Positions 56,169-64,000 of a stretch of DNA of 64,000 nt are shown here, piece after piece. The DNA comes from Cupriavidus sp. YR651. Its GTDB lineage: Bacteria > Pseudomonadota > Gammaproteobacteria > Burkholderiales > Burkholderiaceae. The translations under genes and the position numbers were made by a program. The notes beneath the pieces are model-generated. The model ran no database searches. It was not told the origin of the DNA and saw only the letters and a program-made list of their open reading frames with translations. Every line of letters starts with the position of its first letter. Within the stretch, counting starts at the first letter, position 1. Location of the stretch: NCBI RefSeq assembly GCF_900101625.1, contig NZ_FMYZ01000001.1, positions 215,919 through 279,918 of the forward strand. Direction: 5' to 3'.

Positions 56169-56729
56169 TCACACCGTCATGATCTCCTTCTCTTTCTCGG
56201 CGACGAGCTTCTCGATCTCGGCGACGAACTTGTCCGTCAACTTCTGGACTTCGTCCTGGCCGCGGCGCTCGTCATCCTCGGAAATGGTCTTGTCCTTGAC
56301 CAGCTTCTTGAACTGCTCGTTGGCGTCGCGGCGCAGGTTGCGCACAGCCACCTTGGCACCCTCGGCCTCGCTCTTGACGACCTTGGTCAGTTCCTTGCGG
56401 CGCTCTTCCGTCAGCGCGGGCATCGGCACACGGATCACTTCACCCATGGTGGCCGGATTCAGGCCCAGGTCCGCGTCGCGGATGGCCTTCTCGACGGCGC
56501 CAACCATCTTCTTTTCCCACGGCTGCACGCTGATCGTGCGGGCGTCGGCCAGACCGACGTTGGCTACCTGGCTGATGGGCACCATCGAGCCGTAGTAGTC
56601 CACCTGGACGTGGTCAAGCAGGCCGGCGTGGGCGCGGCCGGTGCGAATCTTCGCCAGATCGGCCCTGAAGGCTTCGATCGATTTCTGCATTTTCTGCTCG
56701 GCGCTCTTCTTTGTGTCGGCGACGGTCAT
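56169..56729 (-). CDS. frr: Ribosome recycling factor
   Basis: 186 residues, full length. With EF-G it splits post-termination ribosomes. Motifs are [60 protein letters not shown] and [17 protein letters not shown]. Sits 108 bp downstream of pyrH. Confidence 0.97.
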   Translation of the reverse strand: MTVADTKKSAEQKMQKSIEAFRADLAKIRTGRAHAGLLDHVQVDYYGSMVPISQVANVGLADARTISVQPWEKKMVGAVEKAIRDADLGLNPATMGEVIRVPMPALTEERRKELTKVVKSEAEGAKVAVRNLRRDANEQFKKLVKDKTISEDDERRGQDEVQKLTDKFVAEIEKLVAEKEKEIMTV

Positions 56730-56837
56730 GTTTACCTCCGGAAAACAGCCAGACAGGATCCCGCCGGACGGGATCGAAAATGAATCATTCTACTCTCAGG
56801 CCGGGCCGAATCCGCATTGTGACGCGGCCCGCGCCCA

Positions 56838-57548
56838 TCAAACGTGCACCAGCGTACCTTCGTCTTCACCGAGGATCACACGCTTGAGCGCGCCCGGCTT
56901 GACGATCGAAAACACCTTGATCGGCAGCTTCTGGTCGCGGCACAGCGCGAACGCGGTGGCATCCATGACCTGAAGGTTGCGGGAAATGGCTTCGTCGAAG
57001 GAAATGGTGGTGTAACGGGTAGCGCTCGGGTCCTTCTTGGGGTCGGCGGTATATACACCGTCCACCTTGGTGGCCTTGAGCACGATTTCCGCACCGATTT
57101 CCGAGCCGCGGAGTGCGGCGGCGGTATCGGTCGTGAAGAACGGGTTACCCGTGCCGGCGGCGAAAATCACCACCTTGCCCTCTTCCAGCTGACGGATGGC
57201 GCGCGGGCGGATGTACGGCTCGACCACCTGGTCCATGCGCAGCGCGGACTGCACACGGCCTTCGATGTTGGCATGGCGCATGGCGTCCTGCAGGGCCAGC
57301 GCATTCATCATGGTGGCCAGCATGCCCATGTAGTCGGCCGTGGCACGGTCCATGCCGGCCGCTCCGCCGGCTACGCCGCGGAAAATGTTGCCGCCGCCGA
57401 TGACTACGGCGACCTGGACGCCCAGCTTAACGATCTCGGCAATGTCATTGACCATGCCCTCGATGGTGGAGCGGTTGATGCCGAAGGCATCGTCGCCCAT
57501 CAGGGCCTCACCGGACAGTTTCAGAAGGACGCGCTTGTAGGCTGGCAT
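56838..57548 (-). CDS. pyrH: Uridylate kinase
   Basis: 236 residues from ATG 57548 ([20 protein letters not shown]); the frame upstream lacks family sequence. It phosphorylates UMP to [57 protein letters not shown] and the terminal GTLVHV are diagnostic of the amino acid kinase-fold bacterial enzyme. Confidence 0.97.
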   Translation of the reverse strand: MPAYKRVLLKLSGEALMGDDAFGINRSTIEGMVNDIAEIVKLGVQVAVVIGGGNIFRGVAGGAAGMDRATADYMGMLATMMNALALQDAMRHANIEGRVQSALRMDQVVEPYIRPRAIRQLEEGKVVIFAAGTGNPFFTTDTAAALRGSEIGAEIVLKATKVDGVYTADPKKDPSATRYTTISFDEAISRNLQVMDATAFALCRDQKLPIKVFSIVKPGALKRVILGEDEGTLVHV

Positions 57549-57782
57549 ATTCACCCTCGGGCTGGTTCTCGATCGCTCGTATGAACGGATGGATTGGCGC
57601 GGGCGGCATACAGCGTGTGGGCTGCACCGGCCGCGCAAGAATTCGGAAATGCGGGACAGCTTGAAGCCGGTTTTCGCCGTCATCTGCCGGCATCGTCCGT
57701 CAAAAGACGCACAGAGGCAGGTGACTGCGAAAACTGGCTGACACGGCCGCAGCGGCACGCACATGGCGGCCGCAATTGTGCA

Positions 57783-57806
57783 GAGGGGCACCTTGCGGCG
57801 CCCCTC
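57783..57806 (-). terminator. Hairpin between tsf and pyrH, possible attenuator
   Basis: GAGGGGC (57783-57789) pairs with GCCCCTC (57800-57806), about 60 bases after the tsf stop. There is no T run on the minus strand, so it may only reduce read-through or act on RNA stability. The 318-bp gap 57549-57866 contains no gene and probably a pyrH promoter. Confidence 0.4.
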
Positions 57807-57866
57807 GGCATTATACGGTGGCAGGGTTGGCTTTCCTCACTGGATGCCGGCCCGGCCACCTGGACA

Positions 57867-58745
57867 TCAGCCCTTCTGGGCGGCAGCCACCTGGGCGGCC
57901 ACTTCGGCGGCGAAGTCGTCCTGCTTCTTCTCGATGCCTTCACCCACCACGTACAGGGTGAAACCCTTCACGGTCGTGTTGGCAGCCTTCAGCATCTGCT
58001 CAACCGTCTGCTTGTCGTTCTTCACGAACGGCTGGTTGAACAGCGACACTTCCTTCAGGTACTTCTGGACCGAACCTTCCACCATCTTGGCGGCGATTTC
58101 AGCCGGCTTGCCCGATTCGGCAGCCTTCTGCTCGGCGATGCTGCGCTCCTTGGCGATCAGCTCGGCGGGAACCTGGTCGGCGGACAGCGACACCGGCTTC
58201 ATGGCGGCCACGTGCATGGCCACGTCCTTGGCGGCGGTCTCGTCGCCGTCGAACTCGACCATCACGCCAATGCGCGTGCCATGCAGGTACGACACCAGCT
58301 TGCCGCCGTTGGCGTAACGGGTGAAGCGGCGGATCGTCATGTTCTCGCCAATCTTGCCGATCAGGGCGGCACGGGTGGCTTCCACGGTCACACCGTCGAT
58401 TTCCAGGGCCGACAGGGCAGCCACGTCGGCCGGGTTCTGCTTGGCCACCAGTTCAGCCACCTTGGCCGTGAAGGCCAGGAAGTCGTCGTTCTTGGAAACG
58501 AAGTCGGTTTCGCAGTTCAGCTCGATCAGTGCACCGGTCGTGCCGTCGATGAACGATGCCACCACGCCTTCGGCGGTCACGCGCGAAGCGGCCTTGCTGG
58601 CCTTGTTGCCCAGCTTGACGCGCAGCAGCTCTTCAGCCTTTTCCAGGTCGCCGTCGGCCTCGGTCAGGGCCTTCTTGCATTCCATCATCGGCGCGTCGGT
58701 CTTCGCGCGCAGTTCTGCAACCATGCTTGCGGTAATTGCCGCCAT
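57867..58745 (-). CDS. tsf: Elongation factor Ts
   Basis: 292 residues. Guanine nucleotide exchange factor for EF-Tu. Begins [20 protein letters not shown] followed by [20 protein letters not shown], with the TDFV motif in [20 protein letters not shown]. Downstream of rpsB behind a hairpin that probably sets the S2 to Ts ratio. Confidence 0.97.
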   Translation of the reverse strand: MAAITASMVAELRAKTDAPMMECKKALTEADGDLEKAEELLRVKLGNKASKAASRVTAEGVVASFIDGTTGALIELNCETDFVSKNDDFLAFTAKVAELVAKQNPADVAALSALEIDGVTVEATRAALIGKIGENMTIRRFTRYANGGKLVSYLHGTRIGVMVEFDGDETAAKDVAMHVAAMKPVSLSADQVPAELIAKERSIAEQKAAESGKPAEIAAKMVEGSVQKYLKEVSLFNQPFVKNDKQTVEQMLKAANTTVKGFTLYVVGEGIEKKQDDFAAEVAAQVAAAQKG

Positions 58746-58880
58746 TTGTCACTCCTTGATTGGTTCGGGCCGTCCGCCCCGCATGTCACACGGGACGGCC
58801 GGCCGGTGTCTGATCAACTTCGGTCCGGCTTCACCCGCGGCGGATCGTACCCGCGGCGGATGACAACAAAGTCAGTTTGC

Positions 58881-58910
58881 AAAAAGGGGGCGCCAGAAGT
58901 GCCCCCTTTT
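58881..58910 (-). terminator. rpsB-tsf intercistronic terminator/attenuator
   Basis: On the minus strand AAAAGGGGGC (58910-58901) pairs with GCCCCCTTTTT (58891-58881), a stem with a T-rich end, 65 bases after the rpsB stop and 136 before tsf. A partial terminator between these genes is the usual arrangement. Confidence 0.75.
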
Positions 58911-58974
58911 ATTGTCTTGCCACCGTACGGGCGCCGGCAGCCGGTGTACCCCGGCTTCAGGCGCCCGCGGGCAA

Positions 58975-59718
58975 TCAGCCTTCCTGGACTTCGACGAATT
59001 CGTCGCCGCCGCGAGCGGCTTCCACCACTTCCTGCACCGCATTGGCGCGGCCTTCCAGGATGGCGTCAGCCACGCCGCGCACGTACAGGGCCACGGCCTT
59101 GCTCGAGTCGTCGTTGCCCGGGATCACGTAGTCGATGCCTTCCGGCGAGTGGTTCGTGTCGACCACGCCGATGACGGGGATGCCCAGCTTGTTGGCTTCG
59201 GTCACGGCAATCTTGTGGTAGCCGACGTCCACCACGAAGATGGCGTCAGGCACGCCGCCCATGTCCTTGATGCCGCCGATGGACTTTTCCAGCTTGATCA
59301 TCTCGCGCTCGAACATCAGCGCTTCCTTCTTGCTCATGGTGTCCAGCGCGCCGGCTTCCTTGGCGGCTTCCATGTCCTTCAGGCGCTTGATCGAGATCTT
59401 GACGGTCTTGAAGTTCGTCAGCATGCCGCCGAGCCAGCGGGCGTCGACGTACGGCATGCCAGCGCGGCCGGCTTCCTCAGCCAGGATCTCGCGCGACTGA
59501 CGCTTGGTACCCACGAAAAGCACGGTGCCGCGATTTGCTGCCAGTTGACGCACGTACTTCATCGCGTCCTGGAACATCGGCAGGGTCTTTTCGAGGTTGA
59601 TAATGTGGATCTTGTTGCGATGGCCGAAGATGAAGGGGGCCATCTTGGGGTTCCAGAAGCGGGTTTGGTGGCCAAAGTGGCAACCGGCTTCCAGCATTTC
59701 GCGCATGGTCACGGACAT
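58975..59718 (-). CDS. rpsB: 30S ribosomal protein S2
   Basis: 247 residues from ATG 59718, preceded by TTGGAGC. Begins [20 protein letters not shown], with [60 protein letters not shown] and [20 protein letters not shown]. The long frame upstream of this Met has no S2 character. A structured leader and its own promoter lie upstream. Confidence 0.98.
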   Translation of the reverse strand: MSVTMREMLEAGCHFGHQTRFWNPKMAPFIFGHRNKIHIINLEKTLPMFQDAMKYVRQLAANRGTVLFVGTKRQSREILAEEAGRAGMPYVDARWLGGMLTNFKTVKISIKRLKDMEAAKEAGALDTMSKKEALMFEREMIKLEKSIGGIKDMGGVPDAIFVVDVGYHKIAVTEANKLGIPVIGVVDTNHSPEGIDYVIPGNDDSSKAVALYVRGVADAILEGRANAVQEVVEAARGGDEFVEVQEG

Positions 59719-59748
59719 GAAAGGTGCTCCAATAGGGTTGGGTCTGAA

Positions 59749-59793
59749 GTCCGCCCCGACATTCCTGAAAAGGAACACCCCGGATGGGCGGAC
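59749..59793 (-). promoter_or_regulatory. rpsB leader stem-loop, candidate S2 autoregulatory element
   Basis: In the minus-strand transcript GTCCGCCC (59793-59786) pairs with GGGCGGAC (59756-59749), and an inner helix TTCC/GGAA (59775-59772 with 59765-59762) closes a small loop. It ends about 30 bases before the rpsB start codon. In other proteobacteria S2 represses rpsB-tsf through its leader, so this two-tier hairpin is a reasonable candidate. Confidence 0.5.
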
Positions 59794-59861
59794 CAGCGAT
59801 TTACCAAAAAGATTCTTGATGCCGACCCGCCGCCGGCGCACCGCCAGCAAGTCAGCCTTCG

Positions 59862-59891
59862 ATTGTAGCAACAAAGCGGCCCTTCGCTCAA
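59862..59891 (-). promoter_or_regulatory. rpsB promoter
   Basis: On the minus strand TTGAGC (59891-59886) and TACAAT (59867-59862) are separated by 18 bp, giving a leader of roughly 135 bases before rpsB. The rest of the divergent 382-bp spacer up to map (59719-60100) shows no gene; GATAAT at 60028-60033 may be the -10 for map. Confidence 0.6.
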
Positions 59892-60100
59892 GCCCCGCCG
59901 ATCGTCTCCCGATGGGCGGTCGCTCCAACGGCCACAGGACCCGGGCCACTACCCGGCCTGTCGATTTTTCGTCCGGCCGCTCGCCCGCAGCCGCCCGTAA
60001 TTCACTGCTTTCAGGACACGATGGTGCGATAATCCCACTTTGCGAATCGATATCCGGCGCAGCCAGTGGCTGAGCCGTCACTTTTTTCTGGCGAAGCAGC

Positions 60101-60919
60101 ATGAGCATCCACCTGAACACCGCCGAAGACATCGCCCAAATGCGCGTGGCTTGCCGCCTTGCCTCCGAAGTCCTCGACTACATCACCCCGCACGTCAAGC
60201 CCGGCGTGACGACCGGCGAACTCGACAAGCTCTGCCACGCCTACATGCGTGACGTGCAAGGCACGGTGCCCGCGCCGCTGAACTATGCGCCCCCCGGCTA
60301 CCCGCCCTTCCCCGGCGCCATCTGCACCTCGGTCAACGACGTGATCTGCCACGGCATTCCCGGCGACCGCGTGCTGAAGAACGGCGATGTCATCAACCTC
60401 GATATCACCGTCATCACCAAGGAAGGCTACTACGGGGACACCAGCCGCATGTTCATCGTGGGCGAGGGCTCGATCCTGGCCAAGCGCCTGGCGCAAATCA
60501 CCTATGAATGCATGTGGAAGGGCATCCAGCAGGTGCGCAACGGCGCGCGGCTGGGCGATATCGGCCATGCCATCCAGGTGCACGCGGAAGCCGCCGGCTA
60601 CAGCGTGGTGCGCGAGTACTGCGGCCACGGCATCGGCAAGGTCTTCCACTCCGACCCGCAGGTGCTGCACTACGGCCGCCCCAACACCGGCATGGAAATC
60701 AAGAGCGGCATGATCTTCACCGTGGAGCCGATGATCAACGCCGGCAAGCGCGACATCCGTACGATGCCCGACCACTGGACCGTCAAGACGCGCGACCGCA
60801 GCCTGTCGGCGCAGTGGGAACACACCGTGCTGGTCACCGATACCGGCTTTGAAGTGTTGACGCTGTCGGCGGGATCGCCGGTGCCGCCGGCCTTTGTCAC
60901 CGAACCCGTCGCGGCCTGA
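60101..60919 (+). CDS. map: Methionine aminopeptidase, type I
   Basis: 272 residues. It removes the initiator methionine of new proteins. The five metal ligands can be placed: Asp in [20 protein letters not shown] (two), His in [20 protein letters not shown], Glu in [13 protein letters not shown] and Glu in [18 protein letters not shown] 60101 gives the family N-terminus. Ahead of glnD with a terminator hairpin between. Confidence 0.97.
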   Translation: MSIHLNTAEDIAQMRVACRLASEVLDYITPHVKPGVTTGELDKLCHAYMRDVQGTVPAPLNYAPPGYPPFPGAICTSVNDVICHGIPGDRVLKNGDVINLDITVITKEGYYGDTSRMFIVGEGSILAKRLAQITYECMWKGIQQVRNGARLGDIGHAIQVHAEAAGYSVVREYCGHGIGKVFHSDPQVLHYGRPNTGMEIKSGMIFTVEPMINAGKRDIRTMPDHWTVKTRDRSLSAQWEHTVLVTDTGFEVLTLSAGSPVPPAFVTEPVAA

Positions 60920-60936
60920 CGTCGCGTCGATCGCCA

Positions 60937-60959
60937 GGGCGCCGACCGCGGCGCCCTTT
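60937..60959 (+). terminator. Rho-independent terminator after map
   Basis: GGGCGCCG-ACCG-CGGCGCCC (60937-60956) followed by TTTCTACTT. It ends only 12 to 40 bases before the possible glnD starts. Confidence 0.75.
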
Positions 60960-60998
60960 CTACTTCCAGCCGTGCCCACGACCCCCATCGCCCAACCC

Positions 60999-63572
60999 AT
61001 GGACACCACGCCGGAACTCCTTCTCTGCCAGCGCATCCGCGACAAGCTCAAGGCCGACAAGCAGGCCCTGTTTGCCGAATTCAATGCGCACAACCAGGTC
61101 AATCCGCTCGTCACCCGGCTGCGTCGCGCCGTGGATGCCGCCCTGATCGATGCCTGGAGTGGCCTGGAGTTGCCCGCCGACGCCGCACTCGTCGCGGTAG
61201 GCGGCTATGGGCGCGGCGAGTTGTTTCCCCATTCGGATGTCGACGTCCTGCTGCTGCTGCGCGCGGAGCCCGACGCGGAGACCGCGGCCAAGCTGGAGCG
61301 CTTCATCGGCCTGTGCTGGGACCTCGGCCTGGAGATCGGCTCGTCCGTCCGCACCGTGGACGACTGCATCCGCGAGTCCGCGGCGGACATCACGATCCGC
61401 ACGTCCTTGCTGGAAGCCCGTCTGCTGACGGGCAACAAGGCACTGTTTGCCGACTTGCGCACACGCTATCAGGCCGACATGGACGCGGCCGACTTCTTCC
61501 AGGCCAAGCTGCTGGAAATGCGCCAGCGCCACGCCAAGTACCAGGACACCCCCTACGCGCTGGAGCCCAACTGCAAGGAAAGCCCCGGCGGCCTGCGCGA
61601 CCTTCAGGTCATCCTGTGGATGACGCAGGCGGCGGGCCTCGGCGACAGCTGGAAGCAACTGTTCGAGCGGGGCCTGCTGACCGAGCGCGAGGCCCAGGAA
61701 CTGACCCGCAACGACCGCCTGCTGCGCACCATCCGCGCCCGGCTGCACCTGCTGGCGGGCCGGCGCCAGGACGTGCTGGTGTTCGACCTGCAGACCGCGC
61801 TGGCGGAATCGTTCGGCTATCGGCAGACCACGCACAAGCGTGCCAGCGAGCAGCTGATGCGCCGCTACTACTGGGCGGCCAAGGCCGTGACGCAGCTGAA
61901 CAGCGTGCTGCTGCTCAACATCGAGGCCATGCTGTTCCCGAGCGAGTCCAAGGTCACGCGTGTGATCAACGACCGCTTCGTGGAGCGCCAGGGCATGCTG
62001 GAAATCACCAGCGACGACCTGTACGAGCGCGATCCGCACGCGATCCTGGAAACGTTCCTGCTTTACGAGCGCACGCCGGGCGTCAAGGGCCTGTCGCCGC
62101 GTACGCTGCGCGGCCTCTATAACGCCCGGACGGTCATGGACGCCAGCTGGCGCAACGACCCGGAGAACCGCCGCCTGTTCCTGGCCATCGTGCAGGAACC
62201 GCAGGGCATCACGCACGCGCTGCGCCTGATGAACCAGACCAGCGTGCTGGGCCGCTATCTGATCAACTTCCGGCGCATCGTCGGGCAGATGCAGCACGAC
62301 CTGTTCCACGTCTACACCGTGGACCAGCACATCCTGATGGTGGTGCGCAACATGCGCCGCTTTGCCATCGTCGAGCACACACACGAGTTTCCGTTCTGCA
62401 GCCAGCTGATGGCCAGCTTCGACCGGCCATGGGTGCTGTGCGTGGCCGCGCTGTTCCATGACATCGCCAAGGGCCGCGGCGGCGATCACTCCAAGCTCGG
62501 CACCGTCGATGCGCGCCGCTTCTGCAAGCAGCATGGCATCTCGCGCGAAGACACCGACCTGATCGCCTGGCTGGTGGAAAACCACCTGACCATGAGCCAC
62601 GTGGCGCAGAAGCAGGATCTGACCGATCCCGAGGTGGTGAAGTCGTTCGCCAGCGTGGTCGGCAACGAGCGCTACCTGACCGCGCTCTACCTGCTGACCG
62701 TGGCCGATATCCGCGGCACCAGCCCGAAGGTCTGGAACGCATGGAAGGGCAAGCTGCTGGAAGATCTGTACCGAATCACGCTGCGCGTGCTCGGCGGCGC
62801 GCAACTCGATCCCCACTCGCTCTGGGCCCAGCGCCGCGACGACACCATCGCGCAACTGCGTCTCAAGGCGTTCGACCCGGACCTGGCCAGGCCGCTCTGG
62901 GGCAAGCTCGACGTCTCCTTCTTCCTGCGCCATGACGCGCGCGACATCGTCTGGCTGACGCGCCATCTGTTCAACAAGGTGGACAGCGACGCAGCCGTGG
63001 TGAAGGCCCGCATCTCGCCAGCCGGCGAAGGCCTGCAGGTGGCGGTCTACGTCAAGGACCAGCCCGACCTGTTCGCACGGATCTGCGGCTACTTCGAGCG
63101 CAAGGCGTTCTCGATCCAGGACGCCAAGATCCACACCACGCGCCACGGCTACGCGCTGGACACCTTCCAGGTCACGGACCCGGGCCGGGACGGCGACTAC
63201 CGGGACATCCTGACCCTCGTCGAACACGAACTGGCGGAGCGTGTGCGGCTGGAGTGCCCGTTGCCGGAGCCGACGCAAGGCCGGCTGTCGCGCCAGTCGC
63301 GCAGCTTTCCGATCAAGCCGCGCGTGGACCTGCGGCCCGACGAACGCGGCCAGTATTACCTGCTGTCGCTGTCCGCCAACGACCGCACCGGCCTGCTCTA
63401 TGCCATTGCCCGTGTACTGGCCAAACACCGCGTGTCCGTGCATTCGGCACGCATCAACACCCTGGGGGAACGCGTCGAAGACGTGTTCCTGGTCGATGGC
63501 AGCCGTCTTGCCGCCGACAACCGATTGCAGATTCAGCTTGAACAGGACTTGCTCGAAGCGCTGGCCATCTGA
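60999..63572 (+). CDS. glnD: Bifunctional uridylyltransferase/uridylyl-removing enzyme GlnD
   Basis: 857 residues from ATG 60999; GTG 60972 (read [15 protein letters not shown]) is an alternative and neither has a clear ribosome site. It uridylylates PII proteins when glutamine is low and deuridylylates them when high. The nucleotidyltransferase motif is [20 protein letters not shown], the HD hydrolase motif is [18 protein letters not shown], and two ACT domains lie at about 680 to 850 ([20 protein letters not shown] and [20 protein letters not shown]). Complete and full length. Confidence 0.96.
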   Translation: MDTTPELLLCQRIRDKLKADKQALFAEFNAHNQVNPLVTRLRRAVDAALIDAWSGLELPADAALVAVGGYGRGELFPHSDVDVLLLLRAEPDAETAAKLERFIGLCWDLGLEIGSSVRTVDDCIRESAADITIRTSLLEARLLTGNKALFADLRTRYQADMDAADFFQAKLLEMRQRHAKYQDTPYALEPNCKESPGGLRDLQVILWMTQAAGLGDSWKQLFERGLLTEREAQELTRNDRLLRTIRARLHLLAGRRQDVLVFDLQTALAESFGYRQTTHKRASEQLMRRYYWAAKAVTQLNSVLLLNIEAMLFPSESKVTRVINDRFVERQGMLEITSDDLYERDPHAILETFLLYERTPGVKGLSPRTLRGLYNARTVMDASWRNDPENRRLFLAIVQEPQGITHALRLMNQTSVLGRYLINFRRIVGQMQHDLFHVYTVDQHILMVVRNMRRFAIVEHTHEFPFCSQLMASFDRPWVLCVAALFHDIAKGRGGDHSKLGTVDARRFCKQHGISREDTDLIAWLVENHLTMSHVAQKQDLTDPEVVKSFASVVGNERYLTALYLLTVADIRGTSPKVWNAWKGKLLEDLYRITLRVLGGAQLDPHSLWAQRRDDTIAQLRLKAFDPDLARPLWGKLDVSFFLRHDARDIVWLTRHLFNKVDSDAAVVKARISPAGEGLQVAVYVKDQPDLFARICGYFERKAFSIQDAKIHTTRHGYALDTFQVTDPGRDGDYRDILTLVEHELAERVRLECPLPEPTQGRLSRQSRSFPIKPRVDLRPDERGQYYLLSLSANDRTGLLYAIARVLAKHRVSVHSARINTLGERVEDVFLVDGSRLAADNRLQIQLEQDLLEALAI

Positions 63573-63599
63573 TGGCCACGCGTGTCGGGACGCAACGAT

Positions 63600-64000
63600 A
63601 TGACCGATAGCAAAACGCCCGGCCGCAAGACGCTGGGCATCAAGACCTCCCCCACCACCGACGCACCCCGCAAGGCCACCCGGCCTGTACGCGTGTCGGA
63701 CCTCAATCGCAAGCGCGTGCAGGATGTGGTGACGGGGATCAAGCAGGCGAAGGAGCGCGCTGGCGAGAAGGCCAAGCGCAAGGCCGTGCCTGCGGAAGGC
63801 GCCGCGCGCCCGGAACGATCGACCCGTCCTGCGCGTCCTCGCCCGGCCGATGGCGAGCGGGCGCCGCGCCGCTTCGGCAACGACGACTCACGCCCGCCGC
63901 GTCGTTATGGCGACGATGAATCGCGGCCCCCGCGTCCGCGTAGCTTCGGTGACAACGAATCGCGCCCGCCGCGCCGTTATGGCGACGACGAGCGCCGTCC
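63600..64000 (+). CDS. Arginine-rich repetitive protein, N-terminal part (partial; perhaps a pseudouridine synthase extension)
   Basis: Reading from ATG 63600 (MTDSKTPGRKTLGIKTSPTT) the frame stays open to the window end. After a basic segment (VRVSDLNRKRVQDVVTGIKQ) it becomes a repetitive, disordered stretch in which units of the type RRYGDDESRPP or RSFGDNESRPP recur about every 11 to 13 residues. No folded domain is reached inside the window. RNA pseudouridine synthases of Burkholderiales often carry such extensions, so this is a guess at what follows. Its start is 28 bp after the glnD stop, so cotranscription is likely. Confidence 0.55.
   Translation, partial: MTDSKTPGRKTLGIKTSPTTDAPRKATRPVRVSDLNRKRVQDVVTGIKQAKERAGEKAKRKAVPAEGAARPERSTRPARPRPADGERAPRRFGNDDSRPPRRYGDDESRPPRPRSFGDNESRPPRRYGDDERR

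Noticed and set aside
60960..63443. Minus-strand open frame of about 830 codons
   Set aside because: Antisense shadow of glnD, whose NT, HD and ACT motifs are intact on the plus strand.

Overview
The window is GC-rich chromosomal DNA from a betaproteobacterium of the Burkholderiaceae, most like Cupriavidus or Ralstonia. The evidence is the betaproteobacterial gene order rpsB-tsf-pyrH-frr-uppS-cdsA-dxr-rseP-bamA-skp-lpxD-fabZ-lpxA-lpxB-rnhB, the map-glnD pair, the divergent ppsA/ppsR pair, and several Bug-type (tripartite tricarboxylate transporter) periplasmic binding proteins. The genus is inferred from recognised protein families, not from a search.

Left part (1 to about 11.1 kb) is accessory metabolism in small regulated units. 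It starts with a partial di-heme cytochrome-like lipoprotein. Next comes a gabT / Bug / gamma-glutamyltransferase unit facing a MocR/GabR-type regulator, then a D-tartrate dehydratase / Bug unit facing a LysR regulator.

From about 11.1 to 22.9 kb lies a catabolic cluster under a second LysR regulator. Nine genes run leftwards: amidohydrolase, a complete sugar-type ABC importer (ATPase, two permeases, binding protein), a hydroxyquinol 1,2-dioxygenase-like enzyme, a YciI-like protein, a Dabb-domain protein and a Gfo/Idh/MocA oxidoreductase. A second leftward unit carries maleylacetate reductase and a 3-hydroxyisobutyrate-dehydrogenase-like enzyme. Together they suggest uptake and processing of an unknown, perhaps polyol- or glycoside-like, compound that ends in hydroxyquinol ring cleavage and beta-ketoadipate.

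From 23339 to 31321 there is an 8-kb, visibly AT-richer genomic island inserted at the 3' end of guaA. It is bounded by a perfect 20-bp direct repeat of the guaA terminus. It carries remnants of two different tyrosine recombinases (one at each edge), repeated TACC(G/A)TCA motifs near both ends, a 1226-residue protein with an N-terminal SIR2-like domain and a long helical C-terminus (DSR-like candidate anti-phage effector), a two-helix membrane protein just upstream of it, a NYN/LOTUS protein and an orphan AbrB/MazE-like protein. This is the best candidate for an undescribed system.

From 31.3 kb to the end is conserved core genome: guaA, guaB, a DMT transporter, a DUF4124 protein, rnfH-ratA facing smpB, an SPFH/NfeD pair, ppsA/ppsR, an SPOUT rRNA methyltransferase, rnhB, the lipid A / outer-membrane biogenesis operon (lpxB to bamA, rseP), dxr-cdsA-uppS, frr-pyrH-tsf-rpsB, then map and glnD in the other direction. 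The window ends inside an arginine-rich repetitive reading frame. I saw no tRNA, rRNA, CRISPR array or intact insertion sequence.
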